Positions 33,340-46,119 of a DNA stretch of 64,000 nt are shown piece by piece. Made by a program: the position numbers and the translations under genes. Every line of letters starts with the position of its first letter. The first letter of the stretch is position 1. The notes beneath the pieces are model-generated. The model ran no database searches and was not told the origin of the DNA. It saw nothing but the letters and a program-made list of their open reading frames with translations. The stretch is from Limanda limanda (lineage: Eukaryota; Chordata; Actinopteri; Pleuronectiformes; Pleuronectidae), in contig NC_083636.1 in NCBI RefSeq assembly GCF_963576545.1, positions 4,220,856 to 4,284,855 on the forward strand, in the 5' to 3' direction.

Positions 33340-34060
33340 GCACGAGGAACAAACAACCACCTGGAAAGATCTCAATACCAAAGAGAGTCTGTGCTGTTTT
33401 AGATTATATTCCTTCCTACCTCTGTGAAAGAAAGGGACGGTCAATCCTCCACAGCTGTTTCATGCATGGAGTCCCACAGGGCTCGTTATTCAGGCCTTTA
33501 TTTCTTTCCTTGTTTTGCATATTATTCTTTTCGTCAAAAATTTCAAAAACCTTGCATCAGCTTTCATTTCTATGCAGATTACTCTCGGCTCGGCACCTCT
33601 GTCGATTCCCAGTCACAGCACGAACCCGAACAAACTACAGGTCTGTGGCCCAGATGTTGAAAACTGAATCCTGCAGATTTTCCCTCTCTGTGAAAACTCA
33701 GATGTTAATAATAAATCAGAACTTATCACCTTAGGATCAGATTCTGCAGTTTTTCAAATCCCTTCTCTCGCAGGGTCTTGAGCCTCTTTGCAGAATGATC
33801 GTGTCACGTTTGATAACAGGTTTAAATCTGATCTCCATGTGAACTTGGCCGTCACATTCTGCCTCCTGCGTTTTATTCAAAATCCATTGTTTATGTGCAT
33901 AGATATGATTTGACTCCTTTATATCAGATTTATTCTAACATGAGTTTAAGTGGAACCTGAAATCTGGTCTCCAGCAGAAATTCCTAGAAATAGTCGGGGC
34001 CCCTTGACTCTGGAACAGTTGATTTTCTTTTTCTTTTCTATACATTTAAACTTGAGGCAC
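33340..34060 (+). mobile_element. decayed LINE reverse-transcriptase fragment
   Basis: Broken frames on the + strand read HGVPQGSLFRPLF, then ISFHFYADYSRL. These correspond to the RT motifs GVPQGSxLGPLLF and FHxYADDTQLY of L2/Rex1-type non-LTR retrotransposons. The catalytic YADD has become YADY, and frameshifts separate the motifs. The element is dead; its 5' and 3' limits are approximate. Confidence 0.7.
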
Positions 34061-34972
34061 ATTTAACCTACAGTGTTGTATAATTAAGTTGTTTTTACAT
34101 TTTACATTAATAGGGAACAGAAATGTGCTGGTGTTTGTCACATGCCAGTGAATGTCTACTTTACTCTTTTGTCTTTATTTCCCTACAGGGACAATACAAC
34201 TGGCAACAGTTTCATGAAAGAGGAACTTACGCATTGAGAGTTCATGATAATAGAAAGTCTCAATATCTAAATGCAAAGTCAGCAGGTACGAACACCAGGA
34301 AGAAGTCTGACAACATGAGAATGCAACATAAGGTCTAAGCATAAAACAAACTGCAGGTTACAGCCGGAAGAACAGGACAGGTGACCGGACTGGGTGGACG
34401 AGGAAGCAGACTGGTTTATATGGGTTTACTGCAGGGCAGGTGTGAGGTGACACCGCCGTTGGTGAATAATGAAAACGAAAGAATGAACGATCAGACGTCT
34501 GTAGCTTTTAACATCAGAGCAAATATTAGACTTTTCAGAGGAACCGTGTGTGCAAACATCGTGGGTCGAATCCAGCTGGTGCTATTTACCTGTAAACCCT
34601 GCACAAAATAAAATAAGATCAAATTAAAAGTTGACAATTACTTATTAAAATGAATAAATATAATACTTAAATGATTTAGATTTAGTAAAGTGTCACATTT
34701 CTTCATGAGGAGGTGGGAAGCAGTTCATTTCTGAGCCAGAGGAGGGCGTCAGAGAATCATTTTAAATCTCATCCAGGGTCGAGCTGCTGAGTCAGTGATC
34801 ATCGACCAAGGAGAAGTTTGAAAATGTTTTTCTTTAGTTTTGGTTCAAGCTTAGTTTTGGTTCTTCTGACATGTTTTAATTTGTTATGGCCTTATTTTTC
34901 AGAATAAAATCATGATAAAAAAATAAACTCTCTTACTTGTTCTTCTGTGCCATTCACGTAATCCTGCAAATC

Positions 34973-34990
34973 AGCGCCACCTAGTGGTGG
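34973..34990 (-). promoter_or_regulatory. CTCF-like motif
   Basis: Minus strand reads CCACTAGGTGGCGCTG, an excellent fit to the CTCF core. It lies between the divergent rassf6 and musk genes. Confidence 0.45.
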
Positions 34991-36111
34991 TAACAGCCTT
35001 TACTGGGAAATGCACATTTTACCATTTCATTAACAACAGATGGGACTCAGGGTCAATGTGTGTTTTTCATTTTGTATTTGTATGTGTGATTTCCTTTAGT
35101 TTCTTTATTTCATGATGTCATCCCAGGAAAACGTTGAACTACTGTTATATGTCTGGTAAAATAACCATAAGGTCTGATTTGATTTGATATGATTTGATAT
35201 ATACATGTTATTTTACAGGTTGTAAAAATTAAAAACAGTGCAAAAGTCTATTATCTGATATCTTTCTGACACAACATGATAAAACCCATAACATCCTCTA
35301 TGGCAACATCTCACATTATTGTCCATAAGCATAAACATTACATTTCCATTTTCTAAAGTAAAAGGTCAAATCATGTCAGTTTCTCCCTCACAAACAAGGG
35401 GGGTGGGGGGGGGGTTAACTGTGGCGACCGAACAATACGGTAGAAAAGTCCACTTCATCCGGAGCAGAATGGACGAGGGACGACTGGAGAGGAAGATGCC
35501 ATTCCTTTCCCAAAATAAAACAGGACATACAGGCGAGCGGGCGACAGGTGGACACAAAGGCTCCTGGCCCCGCACCCCCCCCTCTCTATCTGTGTGCATG
35601 TGTGTATGTGTGTGTGTGTCTAATACAGTAAATACTTGTTGATTAGAGGGTTGGGATCCGCTGGTCAGCTACACTCGTACAAATGTACGTGCACAGATGT
35701 TTCGTACATTCACTTTCTAAAGGAAACAGGTTTTGTAGATGCAGAATATCGTGATTTTGTGTGTTTGTTTAATATTTGACTGATTATTTATCCTGACAAT
35801 TTTCTTTATGTAGAAATTCTCTGCAGCTTTTCTCCTCCTATACGGTGCATTACATTGAGTTGCAGCTTATAGACTGAAACAGGAAAGTATATTAATGAGT
35901 TAAAACTGGAACATAAAGGAATATCAAGTATTCCAGTGTTTTAATGTGATGTTTCCATGGCATCTATCTCTATCTCAAGCTGAATCCTGAAGCCTCATGA
36001 ATAAACAGTGTTGTTGATCATTGTGAATGTGGATCTCTCTCCAGCACTGGAGCCTTCGGAGCTTAGAGCTCCAGCTACAAAACCTGAGTGAATGTTCATG
36101 GGGACAGATCG

Positions 36112-36117
36112 CAGCTG
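36112..36117 (+). promoter_or_regulatory. candidate myogenic E-box upstream of musk
   Basis: CAGCTG, the core preferred by MyoD/myogenin, about 220 bases before the musk start codon. Mammalian Musk promoters use E-boxes, but a single hexamer can occur by chance and the transcription start is unknown. Confidence 0.25.
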
Positions 36118-36338
36118 CCACTGTCCATCACAAGCTGACACTCACACACACAGACACACACAGACACAGACACACACACACAGTGACCGAGCTGGTTCAT
36201 GTTGAGCACAGAGCTCGTGGCCGTCACACGCAGCAACAACAAGGTCTCCTCACCGGCCATGGGAATCTAACCAGCGGCGTTTAGGCTACTGTGTACCAGT
36301 GAGGGACAGTTGGGTCCAGAGGATCATTTAGAGTCAGG

Positions 36339-39300
36339 ATGAAGACTGTGGAACCTCTTGCAGGGATAAGGATCCTTGTTCTGCTGGTTCTGGTCACCTC
36401 AAGCTACAGTCTACAGAGAGGTAAGTCAGGTTTCTGCCACTTAACGAGATTTTCAGCTTTTGTTATTTCAGTATTTAAGTTGATATTCTAGAAACAAAGC
36501 AGCTCTTGCACAAAAATATATGTATTTTAAGAATACAGGCCTTCAACATGATCCTTCCTTTGACTCTGTGCATGCATGAGTTAATATGCTGAGGTCAAGA
36601 GGCTATAGATCAACACACAACATCATGTAGAACTTTTACTACTGCATCTGTGTTATAACTTATTCTTATTCTGCTCTTGAAGAGCGCCCAGGGTGAGCTC
36701 CTCTCCATGTGGAGCACTGACATCACCTGTTTTCCGCTGCGTCCTGCAGGGAAATGGAGAAAGTGTTTATAGGCCTTACACCGTGTAAATGTGACTAAAT
36801 CTATATCCTTCCTACACTCGGGCATATCCTTCCCGCAGGCTAATGCAAAGGTGCTGAGGGACCAGCTAATCTTACCTCTGCTGCGCTCTCAGTTCCCACA
36901 TGATCAGGAGCAGTCAGGCCCCAAGTGACATTTCTTTTCCTAAAAAATCGATAGAACTCTGAAGCTTTAATCAACTTTAAAGGCTGAAATCAACTCTGTT
37001 AAAAAGAAAAAGGGTCCAGAAATGAGGAGGAATGTAAAGAACATCATGAAAGACTTTTCCGTGCAGAAAGTTCAACTGGGCTTCGGCAGCCGGACATGTG
37101 AGATGGGCACCGTATCGAATGCTGGCACATGCACAGGCCGGGCCGGCAGAGCCCTGACATATAATACTTGTTTTATGAGTTCAGATACACGGTGCGTGCT
37201 GCTCATCGGCTTCGGGAGACAGGTGGTGAAGTGGTTTGTGTTCTAGTTGATGAACTGGGCGAGTGAAGGGCTGGAGTTTGGCGGATGACCCGTGTTGTGC
37301 GTCAGTGATTACGAGGCTGAAACAAATGTGGAGAGTGTCTTTCTTCACAGTCATTTATTACTGTAACTGTAACTGGAGACACGGCTCAGTAAATATACAG
37401 CATGAGTCAACTTCCACTGAAGTGCGATCAGGAGTTTTTACCGTAAGTGACCATTGGGGGGTGTTTACGTTTATGTCAAGATATAGCCAGACCAATTGTG
37501 TTCATTGGGAGTCCTTGATAAGTGTTTATTAGCATGTTCCAGCATGATATGTGGGCAGATGGGGCTCAGGAAGTATAGTGAGGGTCGTCCACTAAGTACC
37601 AGAGGGACGGTGGTTCGATCCCCGGCTCCTCCAGTCTACATTCCCAAGCATCCTTGAGCAAGATGCAGGACCTCAAATAACCTCTGACGACTGTGGATGA
37701 TCGAAAAACAGCCCATGTGAACGTGAACGTGAATGCCACAACAAAATATACGTTAATTAGTCAGGAGTACTTCTATCCTCAATACACTTATTTGATCAAC
37801 TATTTCTTTAAAACACGAGCAAGTGTTAAGTTGTATTTCTGATTTGATTGATCTCAATTGAAAACTGTTAAGCAGCTCTGCACCAACAAGTCAGAATAAA
37901 AGCTAATTATTATATTGTCATGTTTCTTAAAGGTCTTTCTGAGTCACATCTCAAACCTGCTTTGAAAGATAATATTGAGTCTTTGATAATGACACATTTA
38001 AGAAGCTAAACAGATTTTTGCCAAACAGTGTGGGTGTCATAGTGTTAAATATGCTCCACAAATATCCATTCATGGAAGATCAAAGTGTTTATGTTGCTCA
38101 GCATATCTGTGAAGTCGTACACACACACACACACACACACGGGCGACTCCTCCGCGGACATCCGATCCCCCGACATGCCACGAAAACAGCACTATTTTTG
38201 TGTTTGTCCTTGTTTGACCACGCTGAAAGTCCAAAACTGTGTATTTGGTCTGCACGATAGCATCAGAGGGAGAGAGAGAGAGAGGGAGAGAGAGGGAGAG
38301 GGAGAGAGAAGGAGGATAAACTTCAAACCAAAGCAAATACCAGTGGATCCAGGGGTTGTAATAAGAAAGATGATTTGAAGAAGGCCACTGTTATGGGAAA
38401 AGAAACAGAGTGTGGACAGATCAAGAGATACGAGGAATAAACAGAACAGACACGTTATCAACAATGACGACATGGAGGAAGTTGTAAAAGACTTTTGTAC
38501 GAGTAAAATCTGGTGAAACTGGGCGAGTACACAGGGAGAGTAATGACAAGATGACTGCCTCAGTGGATTTTAGGAGGAAGGAACAAACCAGCAAGGAAAG
38601 ATTCACACTGCACATCGATCAGCAAGATAATCTTTGTATTCCTAGAGTTTATACATCAACATTATACATAAAGACAGGAATTGTTGAAAAGAGGCAGTTG
38701 CAGAATTTTTAAATGTGCAAAGATCTTGCCTCAAAATGTACCCTAATGTAGTTTACATACATAAATATCGAACATTGGTATTTAACCTGACAGATATACT
38801 GCAAAATTCATATTTAAGTATTCAGTAATTAGACAAACAACTTTCAAAATTCATTACGGCTCCAGCAGGACATATCCAGGTGATTTATATCATTATATAT
38901 TATTGTGAAATCTTTATTTCACTAGAGACAAAAAAAGCACAGTGTCCTGATCCTTTCCTTTATCTTCCTTCTGTATTTCTTCCATTAACCTTATTACCCC
39001 CCCTCCCTTAGTACTTTGTATTCTTTTCTATTTTGCCTCTTCCTCCTCTAAGAGTTCGTACAAAGTTTAAATCAACCCCGATGTCTCTGATGTGAATCCA
39101 CACACAACAGTTGCTGCCTCATCTCTATATCTCCTCTCATCCCCTGTTTCCTCTCAACACATCTCTGTTTGAAGTCCACCTCTCATTTCTCCTCCTTAAT
39201 ATATTCACCGTAAATATCAGACGACCTTATTTGGGCCGGTTGCTTTAATTTCACCTTTGTGTCACTGGTCTGAAAATAAATCCTTCTTCTCGTTTATTTC

Positions 39301-42300
39301 TTTCGTGATTGAAGCTCAATCCGGGTTAAAATAAACATTTTTTATCTCTGGATTCACCTGGTTTTATAATAACAGGTGGTTGTATATATATGTTGGATAA
39401 TGAGTTTACACAGAGCTGGTAACTCTTTCCTTCTAACAAAGACCATCTGTTGAAATCAGATCTAGAACAAAGAGCGTGCACCGGGGACGGAGCCCGACCT
39501 TGAACCCTGAATTAAAAAACGTCCTTGTTTCAGCTTCTGCTTGAGTAAAAGCTTAAAGATACGCTAAACACTTCAGATTGAGTTCAACAAACCGTCGTCT
39601 GTCCTTCACGGTCGAACTCTTTAAAAGATCCAGATGTGATTTAATCAGATTATCCTGTTTTATCCTGTCAGTCTACCATCTACTGCTCCGGGTCAAAACT
39701 GAAACAAACGTCAAAACCTCTGATTCGTCAGCAGAGCCGGACTGAAACAGTTGACTCGGTCAAACTAGGAATGACAAGAACGTTGTGTAATTTAGCTGAA
39801 ATGATTCAGCTGTTTTCCACCAGTTAGACTGTCATGTATTATCAGGAAACAAAGCTCTGTCCCTTGTGCTAGAGAAAACACACATCTGCACAACAGAGTT
39901 TCATCTCTGCTCAAACTGTGACATACTGTTTAAGCTCTAAAATAAACCTCTGCTTGATTCCTTGTTTCCTAGCCCCTCGTATCATCACCTTATTAGAGAC
40001 CGTGGATGTGTTGCTGGATCACAATGCCACCTTCATCTGTGAGGTGCAGTCACGGCCTCCTGCTGACATCATGTGGACCAAGAACAACCAGCCCATCATG
40101 TAAGTTAACCCCAGGAAACAACTCTGGGATTGTCCTCTTTCAGGTTAAATAAAGAATATTCCTATATAGGGTGTATATCTTTAATTTGGCTTTAATTTTT
40201 GATATGTCACACAATGCAAATGCTGATATTTTATAACAATATAATATATATTACATAATCATATTTAAATTAAGTAAGTAAAGCAAGAGACACACCCAAG
40301 GATAGAAGTTTCAAAATAAATCAGGAAATGGAGAATTGAGTGCAAATAGAGAAATCCAAAAGTCAAACATAAAGTTCGTAGCAAAAGTCCAAACTTATCA
40401 AGTTCAAAACATCAGAATCAAAACAAACACATTCTTGAACTATGGATTTTTCTATATAAATTTCATATAGGACAATTATAGACGCTTATGCTGATCATGT
40501 TCACATAACCCTGACCTCCAATACTAACCTCATAGAGTAAGTTTCAAGTATGGTCCATTGGTCTCTCCTGTTTACAACCCTCTGTCCCATTACATTAGGT
40601 ACGACCCCCGCTACATAACCAAGGAGCAGGGACAGATGCTGATCGTCCCTCATGTGAGAGAATCAGATAACGGGGAATACTGCTGCCTTGCCAATAATGG
40701 CATCGGAGAGTCGGCCAAGAGCTGTGGAGCTCTGCAGCTTAAGATGAGTATGTCTGTTTCCATCCAAGATTCTAGAGCTGACGTCCTAAGTGCAGATTTT
40801 TTAAAGAATGTGCAGATGGTACAGTTCAAAATGTAATCTCTCCAAAGCACTGAGTCAAAGGGTTGAAAGTGCGGCGTCTTATTTTGTCGGTCTCTGCATT
40901 AGAACCTCAGATCAAACGCCATCCCACCAACCTGACGCTTCTGCTGGAGTCCAAAGCCGTGTTGCCCTGCGTGACGCTCGGAAATCCCAAACCAGATGTC
41001 ACCTGGATCAAAGATGACGAGCTCATTAAGGTTCGTCCTTTTTTCTCCCCCAACATATATAAAAGCAACAGGGATTGTAAATGTTTACGGGCATCAAGGT
41101 ATCCAAGCTTAGCATAAAATAGCGCACTTTTGGTTGAGTTTGCCTTTCCACCGGATAAGGAAATGATCCAAGGCCTAATGTCAAGATATTTAGTTAATTT
41201 TTACGATTAAGAAACATGTGGAATATCATTCTAGCACCTCGTCTCTTTTCTCCATCAGATCACTGATCGTGTGACCGTCCTCGACTACGGTGCGTTGAAG
41301 ATTCACAACATCCAGAAGGAGGATGCAGGACAGTATCGCTGTGTGGCCAGGAACAGCTTCGGTTTGGCCTTTTCAAAGCCGGTCACTATCGAGGTTCAGG
41401 GTACGTATCTTAATGTGGTTTCACCTTTTTACGCTTGCAAGATAATGCTATTAAAACTGAAGCATGTTACTGGTTGCTTGCAGTGTAACTACGCCAACTT
41501 CACTGTGTGGTTTCTGTATGTTTTCCAGCTCCGGCTCGAATCCTGCGGGTTCCAAAAGAGAAGAGAGTGGCGTATGGCAGCCAGATCAGCCTGGACTGCA
41601 ACGCCACGGGGAATCCGATACCCACCATCACATGGCTGGAGAACGGGAACACTGTAAGTTTCTTTAGCTGCAGTGTTTGAAGGTTTCGGCGTGAAGCACG
41701 AACCTTCTGGGATCACATCTGAGGGGAGGCTCTGGTCTTTCTTTGTGGGGTTTGCATGTTCCTCCAACTGTCCAAAGTCACGCAGAATGGAGTTAGATAT
41801 ATTGAAGAATCTGAGAGTCTCATTTATGAATCTATACATCTTTAAACACCTCTGAAGAAGCTCTTAAAGTGCCCTGAAAACCATATTTCATCAGATCCTC
41901 ATCCATCCGTCAATCCACGTCTGCCCAGTCCCCTGTGGACTCCAATAAATGCCTGAGATCTTATCTCCTCTCGAGCGGTTGAGTTTGGCCTCAAATGTCC
42001 GTCAGCACAGCCAAGCATCCGAGGAGTTGAATCACCGGCATTGTGACACCTTGTCATCCGAAGAGCTTCACATAATGGGAAAGCTGCGACAACAACGGAG
42101 TCATCGGCAGGGAAAGCGAGCGTGTTCTGAAGTCTGATGAAAGTTCACACAAAGTTTGGGAAATGGAATCTGAATCTTCACTCGCTGCAGCGTAGGTGTG
42201 AGATTAAACTCTCCTGAAGTTCTCCAGAGGATACGAGCTAAGTGCTATAAGCCGAAGCACCACGGCTTTTTAAAGTGGTTCATGGTGATTGACTCACGTC

Positions 42301-45300
42301 CAATCGCACACACATTAGCTTAGTCTCCATTCGGGGGCTGCATCTGAAGACCGATAGTGTCACAGCGGCGCAAATAGACTTTCCCGATTGGAAAGCTCCT
42401 TTAAATGCGGAAGAACATGATGTCTGTCTGGAGGAGCCGGGAATGAAACCACAGATTTTCAGATTAGTATACGAATGGCTCGACCTCCCAGACCACATGA
42501 TTGGTGTTGTTAATATACTGTCTATCTGCTTCTACTCTCAACAGTCATGTGTGTATATACCGGGACACTAGAAACACAACTTCACACGTACAGTACAATG
42601 TACTACACACATCAGATACATTACCTCACATCTCTCTTTATCCTCTGCTCGGCCGTGGGCTCAGCGATATAAACAGCTTAGGAATTCTCATTATGGCGAC
42701 AGGGGATTTAAAGGCTTGATTTCCATTTAGCCAATAATACTCAGTATAATCAGCTTTTTAATACGTTTACTTGTGCCATGATACCGATGTCGCAGAGTGC
42801 TGACTTGTGATCGGACGAGTCTGGGTTATAGGTCACAAGTCCTGCCTCATCCATGTTAGCAGAGGGGACATGGACTAAAACTAACTTTTGGATAAGTTTG
42901 GATTTAATACCTATTTGATGCTCTAACAAGGTCTGAAATCACATTCAAAGAAACATTAAATGAATAAAAAACTATTTAGAATTGATTTTGGTAAAACCTT
43001 AATAAAGTAATATTGTTAAGATTCATATTGGGGCTAAATCCTGAAGATTACATCCAGGACCACCTTAATGGGACGCAATTTCCAGTAAGGCAGCAAGACA
43101 TTTTTAACGTGTGCTCTTTTGCAGGCAGACATACCCCAAGTAATGTCTGGATATTTTACAGCCTTTGGTGCTAACTACAACATGATTACAGGCTCATGAT
43201 GCTTGTAAATACTGTGTGTGTGTGTTTGTTGATTAAAATGACTGTGGGAGCTGCTTTTCTGGCAGCAAGTAGACGTCATTAAATTCAGCGGGGCAGCGAA
43301 GAGATCATCGTAAAAACAGATGCTATCAGACGCATGTTCAAATATAGACGTGATGCACAACATCACGCTCACACACACATTACACACTCGTTCACGCATG
43401 ATTTATATGACAGAGGGAAACTATAAGCAACAAATTAAATGTACCGAGCTATATCGGTGTCGATATGAGGCAATATCACGTTATTGCCTCATCCAACGTT
43501 ATGTTTTCTCCCTTGTTCATTTGTTGGTTTGTTTGTTTGTAAGCAAGATTACACAAAGACAACTGAACGGAATTCCACGTAAAATTGATGGAAGGATGTG
43601 ACGTTGGTCACGGAAAAACCCGTTAAAGTTTGGTTCGTAACCAGGATTTTTTTCTTTGCTTATTTTCACGATGCGTTTCTTCCGCATTTTCCGAGGTTTT
43701 AATTTGTCGATCTTGATGAAAAGCATCAGGCACATTTCGGACACTGATATCTATGAGTGTGTGAAATTTGGTGACGTTTGATTGAATTTAAGAGGCCTTG
43801 GTGGAGGTTTGCAGAATGCAATGTAGTTACAAGTGTATTTCCATGCCAGACATTTATTACATGCATGCAATTTTAACAACTCAACACCCCCCGACTATAA
43901 ACAGTGTAGGAACAATTTACACGCAGGGAGAATTAAAACCAAAATGGTAAAATTTTGTTAAATCCAGCAGGATTTCTGTGTCACTGCTCGTTTAATTGTT
44001 TTAATTATTCCGTCTCTGCCTCCGGGAAACACTTTCTTTTTATGTCTTATTTAAATGACCTTTTAATGTCATATATTCAGGCCTTTGTAAATCACCGTGA
44101 ATTCCCTTGTGTCCGAGCGCTGCTATAAATAAACTCCCTGCCTTGCCTGGCTCTCACAAACCTTCTTCCAGCTGCAGCCGGGAGCAGTTTTCAGTGGAAA
44201 GAAAAGCTTTGATGGCAGCGAGACAAATCTGTGGAGTCGAGCATTTAGCCGCGACGGAGCCATGTTGTTTTTTCAGGTGTCGGCGCAGAGAATTTATGCA
44301 GAACGTTCCTCGGCGAGAGCTGAATGTCCCGAGAGCCACTAGTTTGCAAACACCTTCCCTATATCAACTTGACAAGCAAATAATATGACAACCATGGGAG
44401 ATATTTGGCTGCAGGAATGCGATGATTTACGAGTATCAATGTTCGATGTCTCCTCTCGTATTACGACTTGTTTTCCTTGTCTTCAGGTTTCAGGTGCGTC
44501 CGTGGAGGAGACGTTGGTGGGAGAGGTGATTCTGTCGGTTCTGAAGGTGACGGTGAACAAGCCGGCTCTGTTCACCTGCCTGGCGTCCAACAGACACAAC
44601 GCCGGAGCCAACACCGTCAAGGCCACCGCAAGAGTCACCGTCGAAGGTAGTGACCACAGACTGTGGATAGAGACAGACAGCATGCAGTGCAGATCATAAA
44701 TCCTGCCTCCTCCATGTTAGCGGATGGGACAATGACTAAATTAAAAAGTCAAAGTACATGTTTAATAGTTTCTGGGGTAATTTTACATTGCTGTTATAAC
44801 ACTATTATTATAGTATTCTATAAAAACAGGGTGAAAGGTGATTGACAGCGGAGATTAGCCACCGCCGCTCGATTTCAAATCAAATCAAATATACTTTATT
44901 GTCCCCAAGGGGAACTTATTATGCTTTTGACTTCCATTGCACACAGGAAGTTCTTTGTATAAAGTGTGACTTTGTTTGTGTGTTCTTATTGTTATTTTAG
45001 CTGCTGGTTATATTGGTGGCGTTTTGTGTGGCCTCAGCTGTTTGGTGTCTCCCCCATTTGGTTAATTCTTCTCAACCACACCCCATGACCCCAGCCACCT
45101 AAAGACAAACAAACACACACACACACTTGAATACCTCTCTGGCCACACACACAGACACACACACTGTCCATCCAACTGGTCGTCCTTCAGTGTCCTCAGA
45201 GCCGGCTATGAAGCACCATGGTTGGATTTCTCCTCCAGCTCAGACTGATTTTTGTCTCTGTGTCTCTCTCTGGTCTCCTTCGTCCTCTCCTCCTGCTTCT

Positions 45301-46084
45301 TCTCCTTCAACCCACTTCCTCCGGACGCTGCCACTTCCCCATAGAGTGGAGGTAAGAGTTGTTCTTTGCTTGTTCTTCTCCTCTTGTTTACTGTGTTTCG
45401 ATGCAGCAATCCAGTTTCCACAAGTTTTGAAGTAGCACCTTTCAGCCTGAATAGTCAGAATAGCTACACAGCACATCGCCCGTCATCATTAAATTTAACA
45501 CTGGCGCCAAAACCACTTGAGTTCTCGCTGCATTTGAAGACACTGAAGTGCTGTCGCTTCCTCTGGGTCTGCAGAGGACAACCAGCATTTGAGCTGTGTC
45601 AATAAACCTGCTTTGCCAAGAGTGAGCCGTTCTCTCAGTCACCCATGTGGTGCGAGTTGGATTTTGAACTTTGCTGAACCACCGCACATCCACATCTGGA
45701 CCAGGGGGAGAGAGAGAGCGACAGAGGGAGGACGAGAAAGACAGACAAAAAGATGGAGAGAGGGGGAGAGGAGAAGAGGAAAGGTGGGAGAGGGAAAAGG
45801 GAACATTGGCCTGATGAGAATCTTTGAGGTGGAAACGACGAGGGAGATACTGGTCACAGGCTAAAAAGGTTTACTCACAAGATTTGCCAAGTCATGACCA
45901 CATCTGGACCATATGTTTGTATTGAAACGGAGAGATTGGAGAAGAAAGAGAGAAAGTAGAGGGAAGGGGGACATGATGGGATGATGGGGTTGAAAGATTT
46001 ACAGGTTAGCTCGAGCTCTGATGGTTTGACTTGAACTCGAAGCACCAAGCTCCCCGAGAGGCGACATCTGGAGACTGTAACTGT

Positions 46085-46119
<35 letters not shown>

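Larger units (their letters stand above)
29450..36000. other. rassf6-musk intergenic region
   Basis: Head-to-head spacer. Apart from the LINE relic, the (TC)n tract, the degenerate repeat near 30400 and a CTCF-like motif near 34980, I see only AT-rich unique sequence. No coding exon or RNA gene was recognised. The rassf6 promoter must lie at its left end but has no clear TATA box. Confidence 0.5.

Noticed and set aside
37620..37660. tRNA gene suggested by GGTTCGATCCC
   Set aside because: No A-box partner or cloverleaf stems could be drawn; fits a SINE-like repeat instead.
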